From contig CAMHFM010000027.1 in the NCBI GenBank assembly GCA_946184595.1, positions 1 to 8,469 on the forward strand: a stretch of DNA of 8,469 bases, in the 5' to 3' direction. This DNA is from an uncultured Azospirillum sp. Its GTDB lineage: Bacteria; Pseudomonadota; Alphaproteobacteria; RF32; CAG-239. Below the pieces are notes generated by a model that saw only the letters and a list, made by a program, of their open reading frames with translations, did not search any database and was not told the origin of the DNA. Position 1 is the first letter of the stretch. Every line of letters starts with the position of its first letter. This document shows positions 1-6,721 of this stretch, one piece after another. The position numbers and the translations under genes are program-made.

Positions 1-719
1 TCAGATTCTATTCTATTTTTGGCAAAGGTGAAATTGATAAAAAAGCATTAGCTGCTTGTCGAGCAAACCTCTCCGGATTAATGAAAATCTCCATTGAACG
101 GATTCGTGATGAATTTTTCAAAATTCTTTTAACGCCACATGTCATTAATACGGTCAAAATTATCCTCGACAATGATATTTTAGGGTATATCTTACCACAA
201 GCACAACATTTTGATTGTTTAGAAAATCTGATTAATATAGTCCGTAATGAATGTCTGGAAGAATCAGCTCTTCGACGCCTGTTTGCATTATACTTACCGG
301 ATGAAAAATTAGCAGAGAGTTTTGCAAATCGATTGAAATTCAGTAAGAAACAAAAGGAAATGTTTTTAGATTGGGCACATTATAATCCCGAATTATCAGA
401 ATATACAGATGAACAAAAGTTATCCAAACTCTTATATGAATATGGGCGCGAATTTTGCCATCATCGGTTTATTTTAAAATGCGCCGAAAATGGAGAAACA
501 CCTGACAGTTTCCATAAAGTTTTAGAAAACATTGATTCTATGCCGATCCATGAATTTCCTCTCAAAGGCAGAGATTTAATCCTGGTCGGCATTAAAGATA
601 ACCGAAAAATAGGGCAAATACTCAAAATGCTTGAACATTTATGGATTGAAAGCAATTTTCAAATGAGCAAACAAGATTTGCTGTCTCAGGTTCACACAAA
701 TTTACAACTGGCACAGTAA
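1..719 (+). CDS. cca: CCA tRNA nucleotidyltransferase, C-terminal part (5' end outside window)
   Basis: The reading frame is open from base 3, so this is the last ~238 residues of a protein of roughly 400; the ATG at 81 is internal. The enzyme adds or repairs the 3' CCA end of tRNAs in the cytoplasm, using CTP and ATP. The catalytic nucleotidyltransferase head lies upstream of the window. What remains is the helical RNA-binding body. Before residue M81-ATG the frame reads RFYSIFGKGEIDKKALAAC, followed by SIERIRDEF, the usual join between the head and body domains (typical form: RFxxxYGKGxxDxxALxAC, then LSxERIRxEL). Near the C-terminus FPLKGRDLILVGI and the following KIGQILKMLEHLWIESNF match the conserved tail of the alphaproteobacterial family. 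The gene ends 32 nt from the convergent methyltransferase, with no clear terminator between them. The family assignment is recognition of sequence pattern; the poly(A) polymerase paralogue is less likely in this class. Confidence 0.88.
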   Translation, partial: RFYSIFGKGEIDKKALAACRANLSGLMKISIERIRDEFFKILLTPHVINTVKIILDNDILGYILPQAQHFDCLENLINIVRNECLEESALRRLFALYLPDEKLAESFANRLKFSKKQKEMFLDWAHYNPELSEYTDEQKLSKLLYEYGREFCHHRFILKCAENGETPDSFHKVLENIDSMPIHEFPLKGRDLILVGIKDNRKIGQILKMLEHLWIESNFQMSKQDLLSQVHTNLQLAQ

Positions 720-751
720 TAAAACTTTAGAAAACTGCACTAGTTTCCAAT

Positions 752-1456
752 TTAGCACGTTTTAAACTTTTTATAGAAATCCTTTCTGTCTCGGCGGCTC
801 ATACTCCACAAATTTCCTAATCCGTTAATCGGTTGAACTTTGTACAAGGATTCAAAATTAAAACTGCGACTTAAAAACAAAGAGGTGGTTTTGGTGTAAT
901 TATTCATTGGGCAAAAACCATAAAAATCAACTTGAATTAAATCCGCTTGGTGGATAGCTTCTACTGCTTTAACATATTCTTGAGAAGTATTGATCCTGTC
1001 ACTATCATCAAGAATAATTATACCTCCTTCAGCAAGAGCTTGAACAGCTGCTTCGGCACATTCAGCACGACGCTTACCATCAACAATAATCACATCATAC
1101 TTTTTACCATCTTCAAAAATAGCTTTCTCATAAATTTCACCCTCATCACGCCAACGAATATCCAACTTAGGATGTGAAAATTCTTTTTGCCATTTTTCAA
1201 ACCATTGCGGATTATCCTCTATACTGGTTACTTGTTTAGCTCGCTCTGCCCAAAACATTGAAGAGTTACCACATCCAAATTCAAAAATTTCTTTATTACC
1301 ATAATCAAATTGCGATAAATATTCGATTGCCGGATAAGTATACCAAGGGATAGGGTTTCCATCCTTATCAACACAAACTTTTTCATCAATCGTACGCTCA
1401 ATAGCAAAATCATTTTGCCACATTTCAATAAATTTCAAAAATTTTTCACTATACAT
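752..1456 (-). CDS. Class I SAM-dependent methyltransferase, substrate unknown
   Basis: This 234-residue cytosolic protein has a Rossmann-type methyltransferase core. Motif I is FEFGCGNSS (residues 58-66) and binds SAM. SIED (78-81) is the acidic end of strand 2. YDVIIVDGKRR (120-130) is the motif IV region, and GGIIILDDSDR (144-154) follows it. Before the core lies PWYTYPAIEYL (37-47), which I recall from a small family found in polysaccharide, glycan or secondary-metabolite loci, related to Methyltransf_24/FkbM-like enzymes. The substrate cannot be read from sequence. There is no signal peptide or membrane segment. The start ATG is preceded by a purine-rich AGAGAG about 5 nt upstream. The gene stands alone: it converges on cca and diverges from the DUF378 gene, so no operon partner hints at its role. 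It may be an accessory gene inserted between housekeeping genes. Confidence 0.8.
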   Translation of the reverse strand: MYSEKFLKFIEMWQNDFAIERTIDEKVCVDKDGNPIPWYTYPAIEYLSQFDYGNKEIFEFGCGNSSMFWAERAKQVTSIEDNPQWFEKWQKEFSHPKLDIRWRDEGEIYEKAIFEDGKKYDVIIVDGKRRAECAEAAVQALAEGGIIILDDSDRINTSQEYVKAVEAIHQADLIQVDFYGFCPMNNYTKTTSLFLSRSFNFESLYKVQPINGLGNLWSMSRRDRKDFYKKFKTC

Positions 1457-1468
1457 TGTAGCTCTCTG

Positions 1469-1496
1469 TTGAATTTAAAATTTTCATACTTATATC
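1469..1496 (+). promoter_or_regulatory. Possible sigma-70-type promoter for the DUF378 gene
   Basis: TTGAAT (1469-1474) is followed after 16 nt by TATATC (1491-1496), placing a start near 1503 and a short leader before the ATG at 1538. The leader carries an AGGAG ribosome site at 1526-1530, 7 nt before the start. The match is by eye only, in AT-rich DNA where such pairs occur by chance. Confidence 0.35.
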
Positions 1497-1537
1497 ACAA
1501 CTGACTTAAAAATAAAATACTTTATAGGAGAAAACAA

Positions 1538-1753
1538 ATGGATTTCATTAACAAATTGGCTTATGTTCTCGTCATTATCGGTGGATTAAACTGGGGCTTA
1601 ATCAGCTTAGCAGATTTTGATTTGGTTGCTTTTTTGTTTGGACCTTTAAGTGCTTTAAGCCGCATTACCTATGGTTTAGTAGGCATGTCTGCCCTATGGT
1701 TAGTTATTGCACCATTTATCACCGAAAGAGAAATCAGTCCTACACGAGCTTAA
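1538..1753 (+). CDS. DUF378 family small inner-membrane protein
   Basis: This 71-residue protein of unknown function is predicted to lie in the inner membrane. It has two hydrophobic helices, about residues 5-27 and 43-61, joined by a short segment containing FGPLSALSRITYGLVG. GGLNWGL (15-21) in helix 1 and the YGLVGMSALW pattern (45-54) entering helix 2 are the hallmarks of the DUF378 family (YuzA-like), which is normally 60-80 residues, so the gene is full length. A good AGGAG ribosome site lies 7 nt before the ATG. It is transcribed alone: the upstream gene diverges and a strong terminator starts 7 nt after the stop. Family membership is confident; no biochemical role is established that I know of. 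Confidence 0.88.
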   Translation: MDFINKLAYVLVIIGGLNWGLISLADFDLVAFLFGPLSALSRITYGLVGMSALWLVIAPFITEREISPTRA

Positions 1754-1760
1754 CACACAC

Positions 1761-1792
1761 AATAAAAAGGTCTCCTACGAGACCTTTTTATT
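1761..1792. terminator. Bidirectional intrinsic terminator
   Basis: A perfect 14-bp stem (1761-1774 with 1779-1792) has a CTAC tetraloop. The stem is A-rich on the left and T-rich on the right, so transcripts from either strand end in a GC-containing hairpin core (GGTCTC/GAGACC) followed by a U-run. It would stop DUF378 transcripts on the plus strand and holA-operon read-through on the minus strand. Confidence 0.88.
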
Positions 1793-1812
1793 TATATAAT
1801 ATGAACTAGAAA

Positions 1813-2062
1813 TGCAAAGAGCACCCCTCTAAAATGCATTATTTTGTGCTAGTAATAGGATTTAAGAGAGAAAAAAAAACGCAGCGTACAAAGATACGTG
1901 AGTATTTTTTTCTTCTCGTAAAATCTGTATTAATAGTGCAAAGAACGCCTTCCTTCTAAAATGTGATATTTGCCATTAGTAATAAGATTTAAGAGAAGAA
2001 AAAGCGGAGCGTACATTGAGGTACGTGAGCATTTTTCTTACTCGCTAAATCTGTATTAATAA
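1813..2062. repeat. Two tandem copies of a ~125-bp intergenic repeat
   Basis: Unit 1 (1813-1936) and unit 2 (1937-2062) match at most positions with a few short indels. Shared landmarks in order are TGCAAAGA, TCTAAAATG, TAGTAATA, GATTTAAGAGA, GCGTAC, TACGTGAG, a T-run with CTT, and AAATCTGTATTAATA. A third, partial copy of the unit start (TGCAAAGAGCGC) follows at 2063-2074, inside the 3' end of holA. No protein-coding reading was found in the block. It fills nearly all of the ~300 nt between the DUF378 terminator and holA. Confidence 0.85.
1843..1942. repeat. 100-bp imperfect palindrome, copy 1
   Basis: The left arm (from TTTGTGCTAGTAATA) pairs with the right arm (ending TATTAATAGTGCAAA). 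The pairing continues inward through GATTTAAGAGAGAA against TTCTTCTCGTAAAATC to a GCGTAC/ATACGTGAG centre. Pairing has several mismatches and bulges and is weaker than in copy 2. No transposase gene or target-site duplication is apparent. Transcribed from either strand it would fold into a long hairpin. Confidence 0.7.
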
Positions 2063-2068
2063 TGCAAA
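1969..2068. repeat. 100-bp imperfect palindrome, copy 2, overlapping the holA 3' end
   Basis: Arms of about 47 nt flank the loop ATTGAG (2015-2020). The centre GTAC-loop-GTAC pairs exactly, followed by GCGGAGC against GTGAGC, AGAAAAA against TTTTTCTT, AGATTTA against TAAATCT, and the outer TTTGCCATTAGTAATA against TATTAATAATGCAAA. The right arm contains the holA stop codon (2056-2058) and its last three to four sense codons. In size and position it resembles Rickettsia palindromic elements and other REP- or MITE-like repeats, but I cannot assign it to a named family. Confidence 0.75.
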
Positions 2069-3093
2069 GAGCGCATTTTAGCAGCAGCGGAAGCTATCTG
2101 CATAATAGTATAACTCACAATTTCTTCTGCCGGCATACCTGTTGTTTTACAATCTCTTTCCGCCTTATATAACAACTCCATAACACCGAGAAGCCGCTCT
2201 TTTTTCCACATACTTACTTGAGTTTTAAAACTATTTTTTCTAAAAAAGATAATCGGTGGGGTAATTTTGGCAATAGCTGCATCCAAAGATTCTCCTTTTT
2301 CCATCTGTGCAACACTGCCTAAAATTTTCATAAAATGGTACATAAGATTACGAATAATTGATGCTGGTTCGCTCCCTTCATTCAAGAGTCTATTGTATGC
2401 TTGTAAGGCTTTATCTGTCTGTCCTGAAGCTGTAAAATAACAAACATCATCACCGGATGCTGCCGAATTATCACTAATCACTTGAATAACATCATCATTT
2501 GTAATGTTTTTCCTTGTTCCCATATAAATCATCAGTTTTTCAATTTCACTGATATTACTTTTTCTATCATTTGAAAGTCGGCTACACAACAATTGCAAAG
2601 CTTCATTGTTTATCGTATATCCACCATCAATAAACATCTGTTTAGCTGTTGCAAAAATAGCTTCATCCCGATCTTCATAACAAGGAATTGAAGCAAAATC
2701 ATCACGCTCTTCAGCCAAAGAAACTAACGAAGATTTTTTATTCAAAGACGTAGAAGATAAAATTAACAATGTATCAGAATTAATTGTATCTAACATAGCC
2801 TTCAGCGGCTTAGTCAAATTATTATCGACTTCTTGAACAATAACGACACGACGCCCTCCCATGAGGGACTGCGCACCATACTCTCCGGCTAACAAACCAA
2901 CATCACTGCTGATATTTTCCCAAAGCAAATTAGAAACTTGAAAAGCATCATTGATATCCGGAACAATTGCCTTTGTAAATTTTTTTACATATTCGGCAAT
3001 CAAACCATCATTTGTTCCATAAATAACGACCACCTTTAAGGAAGTATCCGGCTTTTTCAGAAAACGGTCAATTTGGACTTGCTTATAAATCAC
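2056..3093 (-). CDS. holA: DNA polymerase III subunit delta
   Basis: The delta subunit of the clamp-loader complex opens the beta sliding clamp so that it can be placed on primed DNA. At 345 residues it has the usual length. YGTNDGLI (25-32) is the family signature in the N-terminal AAA+-like domain. SLMGGRRVV (76-84) begins the next strand of that domain, and LSNDRKSNISEIEKL (173-187) is the conserved 'D...E.EKL' segment of the central helical domain. The C-terminal collar domain follows (about 210-340). The start is GTG at 3093, supported by GGTGA 6 nt upstream. No usable in-frame ATG fits the conserved N-terminus better. It is the last gene of the minus-strand operon, 12 nt after lptE. The last residues (RSLHY) and the stop codon are encoded within the palindromic repeat, so the C-terminal tail may have been reshaped by that element. 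Confidence 0.92.
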   Translation of the reverse strand: MIYKQVQIDRFLKKPDTSLKVVVIYGTNDGLIAEYVKKFTKAIVPDINDAFQVSNLLWENISSDVGLLAGEYGAQSLMGGRRVVIVQEVDNNLTKPLKAMLDTINSDTLLILSSTSLNKKSSLVSLAEERDDFASIPCYEDRDEAIFATAKQMFIDGGYTINNEALQLLCSRLSNDRKSNISEIEKLMIYMGTRKNITNDDVIQVISDNSAASGDDVCYFTASGQTDKALQAYNRLLNEGSEPASIIRNLMYHFMKILGSVAQMEKGESLDAAIAKITPPIIFFRKNSFKTQVSMWKKERLLGVMELLYKAERDCKTTGMPAEEIVSYTIMQIASAAAKMRSLHY

Positions 3094-3104
3094 CGCATTT
3101 CACC
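3090..3104 (-). promoter_or_regulatory. Ribosome site and start/stop overlap deciding the holA GTG start
   Basis: On the minus strand the sequence is GGTGA, six bases, then GTG. An ATG at 3098 opens a two-codon frame (ATG CGG TGA) whose last bases overlap the GTG start of holA. The Shine-Dalgarno spacing favours the GTG. Ribosomes ending lptE at 3106, or the two-codon frame, could be coupled to holA initiation. Confidence 0.5.
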
Positions 3105-3105
3105 G

Positions 3106-3675
3106 TTATTTTTTCAGCAAATTTTTCTGTTCGATATTTTCATATTCATTTGCTTTTGCATTAAAGAAGGCCCCTAGACGCAAAGCAATGTCATTTGCCA
3201 TAATTTTAGCAGCATCAATTTCTACTTTTTTACGCGCCATAACCGTTGAATACGGATTATCTAAAATATCATAACTGACATAAGAAACCGTGTTTCCTCT
3301 CATTATCTCTTTCGAGTTTTCTGTCATATAATAATCAACCCGATAATCTATACGTTTACGCGTTGCTGTAATATCACGACGTAAAGCTTGGTCATATTCA
3401 TTAGCCTTAACCGGCGTTACATAAAGATAATACTTCGGCTTTTCAGGAACCCCTTGAGGAGTCAACAAATCCAAAAGATTATTTTTTATCAAATGACCTA
3501 AACGCTCACCTGAAGCAATAACCTTTATTTGAGTCATTTGATCAGTAATATAGTTATCAAACTTACCATCAAAATACCACTTATCTTTTGTACTGGTCTT
3601 CTGCACATAAAGCGGATCGAAACCACAACCGGCAAGAAAAACTCCTAAAAAAGCAAAAAGTAAAAAACGTTTCAT
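3106..3675 (-). CDS. lptE: LPS-assembly lipoprotein LptE
   Basis: LptE is an outer-membrane lipoprotein that plugs and helps assemble the LptD barrel, which places lipopolysaccharide in the outer leaflet. The 189-residue product begins with a lipoprotein signal peptide (KR, then a hydrophobic stretch, lipobox LAGC with the lipidated Cys17). CGFDPLY follows, the start of the mature protein typical of alphaproteobacterial members (CGFxPLY). The rest fits the LptE fold in a low-conservation family: DRRDITATR-like text (ALRRDITATRKRIDY), then VSYVSYDILDNPYSTVMARK and a C-terminal helix with IALRLGAFF. It is preceded by AAGGA overlapping the leuS stop region, 9 nt before the ATG. Its place between leuS and holA matches the conserved order I recall for the class and supports the name more than any single motif. 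Confidence 0.85.
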   Translation of the reverse strand: MKRFLLFAFLGVFLAGCGFDPLYVQKTSTKDKWYFDGKFDNYITDQMTQIKVIASGERLGHLIKNNLLDLLTPQGVPEKPKYYLYVTPVKANEYDQALRRDITATRKRIDYRVDYYMTENSKEIMRGNTVSYVSYDILDNPYSTVMARKKVEIDAAKIMANDIALRLGAFFNAKANEYENIEQKNLLKK

Positions 3676-3687
3676 AACATATTATCC

Positions 3688-6141
3688 TTATGCAACAAGA
3701 TTAATCAATCGATTAGGAACAACAATAACTTTACGAATTTCTTTTCCTTCCAATTGCCGTTTAACATTATCCAATTCCATAGCCTTTGCCTTAACTTCTT
3801 CTTGGCTGGCATCTTTCGGCATTTCTATTGTTCCACGCATTTTACCGCAGATTTGAACGGCATATGTAACCACATTATCTTCAGCCAAACGAGCATCCCC
3901 TTTAGGCCATGCGTGCTTAATAATTAAATCATTATGCCCTAAACGCGCCCACATTTCCTCACAAAGATGCGGTGTAAACGGACACATTAATTTTAATAAT
4001 GTCTCATACATTTCCGCAGGAACTGATTCCATATTAGACATATAATTAACATATGTCATCATCGAAGAAACAGCGGTATTAAATTTCATCTGATCGATAC
4101 GTTCGGTAACTTCCAAAATAGCTTTATGCATAGCTCGCAAATCAGCGTCCGTCATATCTACTTTTTTAACTTTAGAGAACAATCCGTAAATTTTACCGAT
4201 AAATCGGTAAACACCCATCAGACTCTCTTCAGACCACATAGCAACCTGATCAAAAGGACCGATAAACATTTCATATAAACGGAAAGTATCGGCACCATAA
4301 GCCTCAACAATATCATCCGGATTAACGACATTGCCACGAGATTTCGACATCTTCTCACCATCCGATGCCAAAATCATGCCATGAGATGTGCGACGATTGT
4401 ATGGTTCTTTAGTCGGAACAAAACCGCAATCATATAAGAACTTATGCCAAAAACGAGAATACAATAAGTGTAGTGTAACGTGCTCCATTCCGCCGTTATA
4501 CCAATCCACATTCATCCAATATTTCAAAGCTTCTTGAGAGGCAAATTCTTTATCATTATGCGGATCACAATAACGCAAGAAATACCAAGAAGAACCTGCC
4601 CAGTTTGGCATAACATCGGTTTCTCGGCGTGCATGACCGCCACAACAAGGACAAGTCGTATTAACCCAATCAGTTGCTTTAGCCAAAGGTGAATCACCTT
4701 CATCATTTGGCAAGAAATCCGTTACTTCCGGTAATTTTAGCGGTAATTCAGATTCCGGTATCGGTTGCCAACCGCACTTTTCACAATACACCATTGGAAT
4801 AGGTTCTCCCCAATAGCGTTGACGAGAAAACACCCAATCACGCAGTTTGAAATTAATTTTAGAACGTCCAAAGCCATGAGAAGCTGCATACTCAATCGCT
4901 TTTTTCATACCATCTTCTTTATTTAATCCGTTCAAAAATTCAGAATTGATATGTTCTCCATCTTCTTCCCAAGCTTGCTCAGAAATATCTCCTCCGGCCA
5001 AAACTTGAATAATAGGCAGATTAAATACTTTTGCAAAATCATAATCGCGTTGATCATGAGCCGGAACCGCCATAATAGCTCCTGTTCCGTAACCGGTCAA
5101 AACATAATCAGAAATAAAGACCGGAATCTCTTTACCGTTAAATGGATTAACAGCTTTAATCCCTTTTAATTCAACGCCGGTTTTATCGGTACTTTGTGTT
5201 CTTTGCAAATCAGATTTTTTTGCTGTCTCTGCAACATAATTTTGTACTTCTGTCGGATTCTCAAATTTACTCATATATTTTTGAACAAACGGATGCTCAG
5301 GAGCTAAAACCATATAAGTAACACCAAATGCCGTATCCGGACGTGTTGTAAAGACTGTTAATTTATCTTCGCCAAACCCAAAATCCAACTCGGCACCTTC
5401 TGAACGTCCGATCCAATTAATTTGCTGAGTTTTAATGCGATCTAAGAAATCCAAATCTTTCAAATCCTCAATCAAGCGATCGGCATATTTCGTAATGGCA
5501 ACCATCCATTGTTCTTTATCTTTACGAACAACTTGGGCACCGCAACGTTCACAACAGCCATTGACAACTTCTTCATTAGCCAAACCGACCTTACAACTCG
5601 GGCACCAGTTAATAGCCATTTTAGACTTATAAGCCAATCCTTTCTTGAACAATTGGATAAACATCCATTGTGTCCATTTATAATATTCTGGATCACAAGT
5701 TGCAAAAGATCGATCCCAATCAAAACTAAACCCAAGAGCTTTTAATTGACGCGTAAAATTCGCAATATTTGCTGCTGTTGACACAGCTGGATGAACACCA
5801 GTTTTAATCGCATAATTTTCTGCAGGCAAACCGAAAGCATCAAAGCCCATGGGATACAATACGTTAAAGCCCTGCATTCTCTTTTTACGAGATATGACAT
5901 CCAATGCCGTATAAGAACGAGGATGTCCGACATGCAAACCGGCACCTGACGGATACGGAAATTCAACCAACGCATAAAATTTTTCTTTATTTTTATCTAT
6001 CTCAACTTTATAGGCTTTTTCTTCATCCCAAATTTTTTGCCATTTTTCTTCTATGGTATGAAAATTATAACGCTCTTCTAAAGCCCACTCTTTTTGCCAT
6101 TCATTCCACTCTTTGCCATTAAAATGAGAACTGCTAGTCAT
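3688..6141 (-). CDS. leuS: Leucyl-tRNA synthetase, short zinc-rich type
   Basis: This cytosolic enzyme charges tRNA-Leu with leucine and hydrolyses mischarged products. The class I signatures are HVGH (residues 70-73) and KMSKS (597-601). The CP1 editing domain shows TTRPDT (265-270) and GTGAIMAVPAHDQRDYDFA (352-370). Two zinc knuckles are intact: C180/C183 with C197/C200, and C453/C456 with C497/C500. The anticodon-binding domain and the small C-terminal domain follow (QICGKMRGTI, 763-772). The long leucine-specific insert before KMSKS, present in E. coli and usual in proteobacterial forms, is missing: RTSHGMILASDGE runs straight into the signature. GADTFRLYEMFIGPFDQ (616-632) is also the Firmicutes-like text. 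At 817 residues the length suits that type. A 23-residue tail rich in Trp and Glu precedes the normal start (RYNFHTIEEKW). The ATG is kept because AAGGA lies 9 nt upstream and no in-frame alternative start occurs nearer. The gene starts 2 nt after the DUF3576 stop. Confidence 0.97.
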   Translation of the reverse strand: MTSSSHFNGKEWNEWQKEWALEERYNFHTIEEKWQKIWDEEKAYKVEIDKNKEKFYALVEFPYPSGAGLHVGHPRSYTALDVISRKKRMQGFNVLYPMGFDAFGLPAENYAIKTGVHPAVSTAANIANFTRQLKALGFSFDWDRSFATCDPEYYKWTQWMFIQLFKKGLAYKSKMAINWCPSCKVGLANEEVVNGCCERCGAQVVRKDKEQWMVAITKYADRLIEDLKDLDFLDRIKTQQINWIGRSEGAELDFGFGEDKLTVFTTRPDTAFGVTYMVLAPEHPFVQKYMSKFENPTEVQNYVAETAKKSDLQRTQSTDKTGVELKGIKAVNPFNGKEIPVFISDYVLTGYGTGAIMAVPAHDQRDYDFAKVFNLPIIQVLAGGDISEQAWEEDGEHINSEFLNGLNKEDGMKKAIEYAASHGFGRSKINFKLRDWVFSRQRYWGEPIPMVYCEKCGWQPIPESELPLKLPEVTDFLPNDEGDSPLAKATDWVNTTCPCCGGHARRETDVMPNWAGSSWYFLRYCDPHNDKEFASQEALKYWMNVDWYNGGMEHVTLHLLYSRFWHKFLYDCGFVPTKEPYNRRTSHGMILASDGEKMSKSRGNVVNPDDIVEAYGADTFRLYEMFIGPFDQVAMWSEESLMGVYRFIGKIYGLFSKVKKVDMTDADLRAMHKAILEVTERIDQMKFNTAVSSMMTYVNYMSNMESVPAEMYETLLKLMCPFTPHLCEEMWARLGHNDLIIKHAWPKGDARLAEDNVVTYAVQICGKMRGTIEMPKDASQEEVKAKAMELDNVKRQLEGKEIRKVIVVPNRLINLVA

Positions 6142-6143
6142 TT

Positions 6144-6662
6144 TTACTTATCCTTATTATCATCATTAATATATAAAATCTTGGCTTTTGATATAATTGC
6201 CTGCTCTATTTCATTTTTTAATGTTTCAGACGGTGCTGATTTTATCCAACCGTTTTTACCATTAACTTCTTTATAAACTATAATATCCAGCGCGTCAGCG
6301 CGCAACTCTTGTCCTTCTATTTCTGCGACAATTTTAAATCTCTCATTCGGTGCAGAAGGCATAGATTTCCAATTTGTTGTAATTCTGCCTGTTTGCGGAT
6401 TCTCTGAGTTAATTCCCATAAATGTTAATCTATCAAGACTGGCTTGCCATAAATATTTATTAACGGCTACAGGAGTTTGAACCTCTTTCTCCTCCGGCTC
6501 TGTTGCATCCTCGGCGCTTGACCAAGGATTTAAAGCATTCCAATTCCAATCCCATGACCAATTTTCAGTCATACTATTCCATGTTGCGCAACTTGATAAA
6601 AGAGCAGCAACAATTAAAATAAAAAATTTCTTCATCATCATTCTCTTATTGATAAAATTCAT
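6144..6662 (-). CDS. DUF3576 family lipoprotein
   Basis: This is a predicted lipoprotein of unknown function and the first gene of the leuS-lptE-holA operon, the place where DUF3576 proteins usually sit in Alphaproteobacteria. A signal peptide (KKFFILIVAALLSSC) ends in a lipobox with Cys25. An unusual Trp-rich stretch follows (28-47, with W at 35, 37, 39 and 41), then an acidic linker (AEDATEPEEKE). The conserved domain is about residues 68-165: NKYLWQASLDRLTFM, GRITTNW, PNERFKIVAEIEGQELRADAL, and a C-terminal helix with EQAIISKAKIL. The start is uncertain. The boundary given is the outermost ATG, but ATGs at 6641, 6638 and 6635 follow AAGAGA, and 6635 has the best spacing. The nearby -10-like site would leave almost no leader for 6662, which also favours the inner starts. 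All options keep the signal peptide. Confidence 0.85.
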   Translation of the reverse strand: MNFINKRMMMKKFFILIVAALLSSCATWNSMTENWSWDWNWNALNPWSSAEDATEPEEKEVQTPVAVNKYLWQASLDRLTFMGINSENPQTGRITTNWKSMPSAPNERFKIVAEIEGQELRADALDIIVYKEVNGKNGWIKSAPSETLKNEIEQAIISKAKILYINDDNKDK

Positions 6663-6672
6663 TCTTCGATAA

Positions 6673-6699
6673 GTTATATTATTTTTTCAGAAAAGACAA
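6673..6699 (-). promoter_or_regulatory. Possible promoter of the DUF3576-leuS-lptE-holA operon
   Basis: On the minus strand TTGTCT (6699-6694) is followed after 15 nt by TATAAC (6678-6673), giving a start near 6666. The spacing is short. If real, it makes the ATG at 6662 effectively leaderless and favours the ATGs at 6641-6635. By-eye match only. Confidence 0.3.
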
Positions 6700-6721
6700 G
6701 CCGCATAAATTAATTTCTCAC

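Noticed and set aside
720..751. Small hairpin (AAACT-gcact-AGTTT, 732-746) between the convergent cca and methyltransferase genes
   Set aside because: The stem has only five A/T-rich pairs and no U-run, so it is too weak to call a terminator.
947..1177. Open frame of 76 codons on the plus strand
   Set aside because: It lies wholly inside the methyltransferase on the other strand, has no ribosome site and shows no recognisable family; it is a shadow frame.
1858..2052. Pair of tRNA or structured RNA genes
   Set aside because: The palindromes fold as single long hairpins; no cloverleaf, anticodon arm or CCA end is visible.
1813..2068. CRISPR array
   Set aside because: There are only two long, diverged, palindromic units in direct tandem, with no short identical repeats separated by unique spacers.
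4480..6276. Several 60-87-codon frames on both strands over leuS and its start
   Set aside because: All overlap the unmistakable leuS and DUF3576 coding sequence in other frames and carry no domain pattern of their own.
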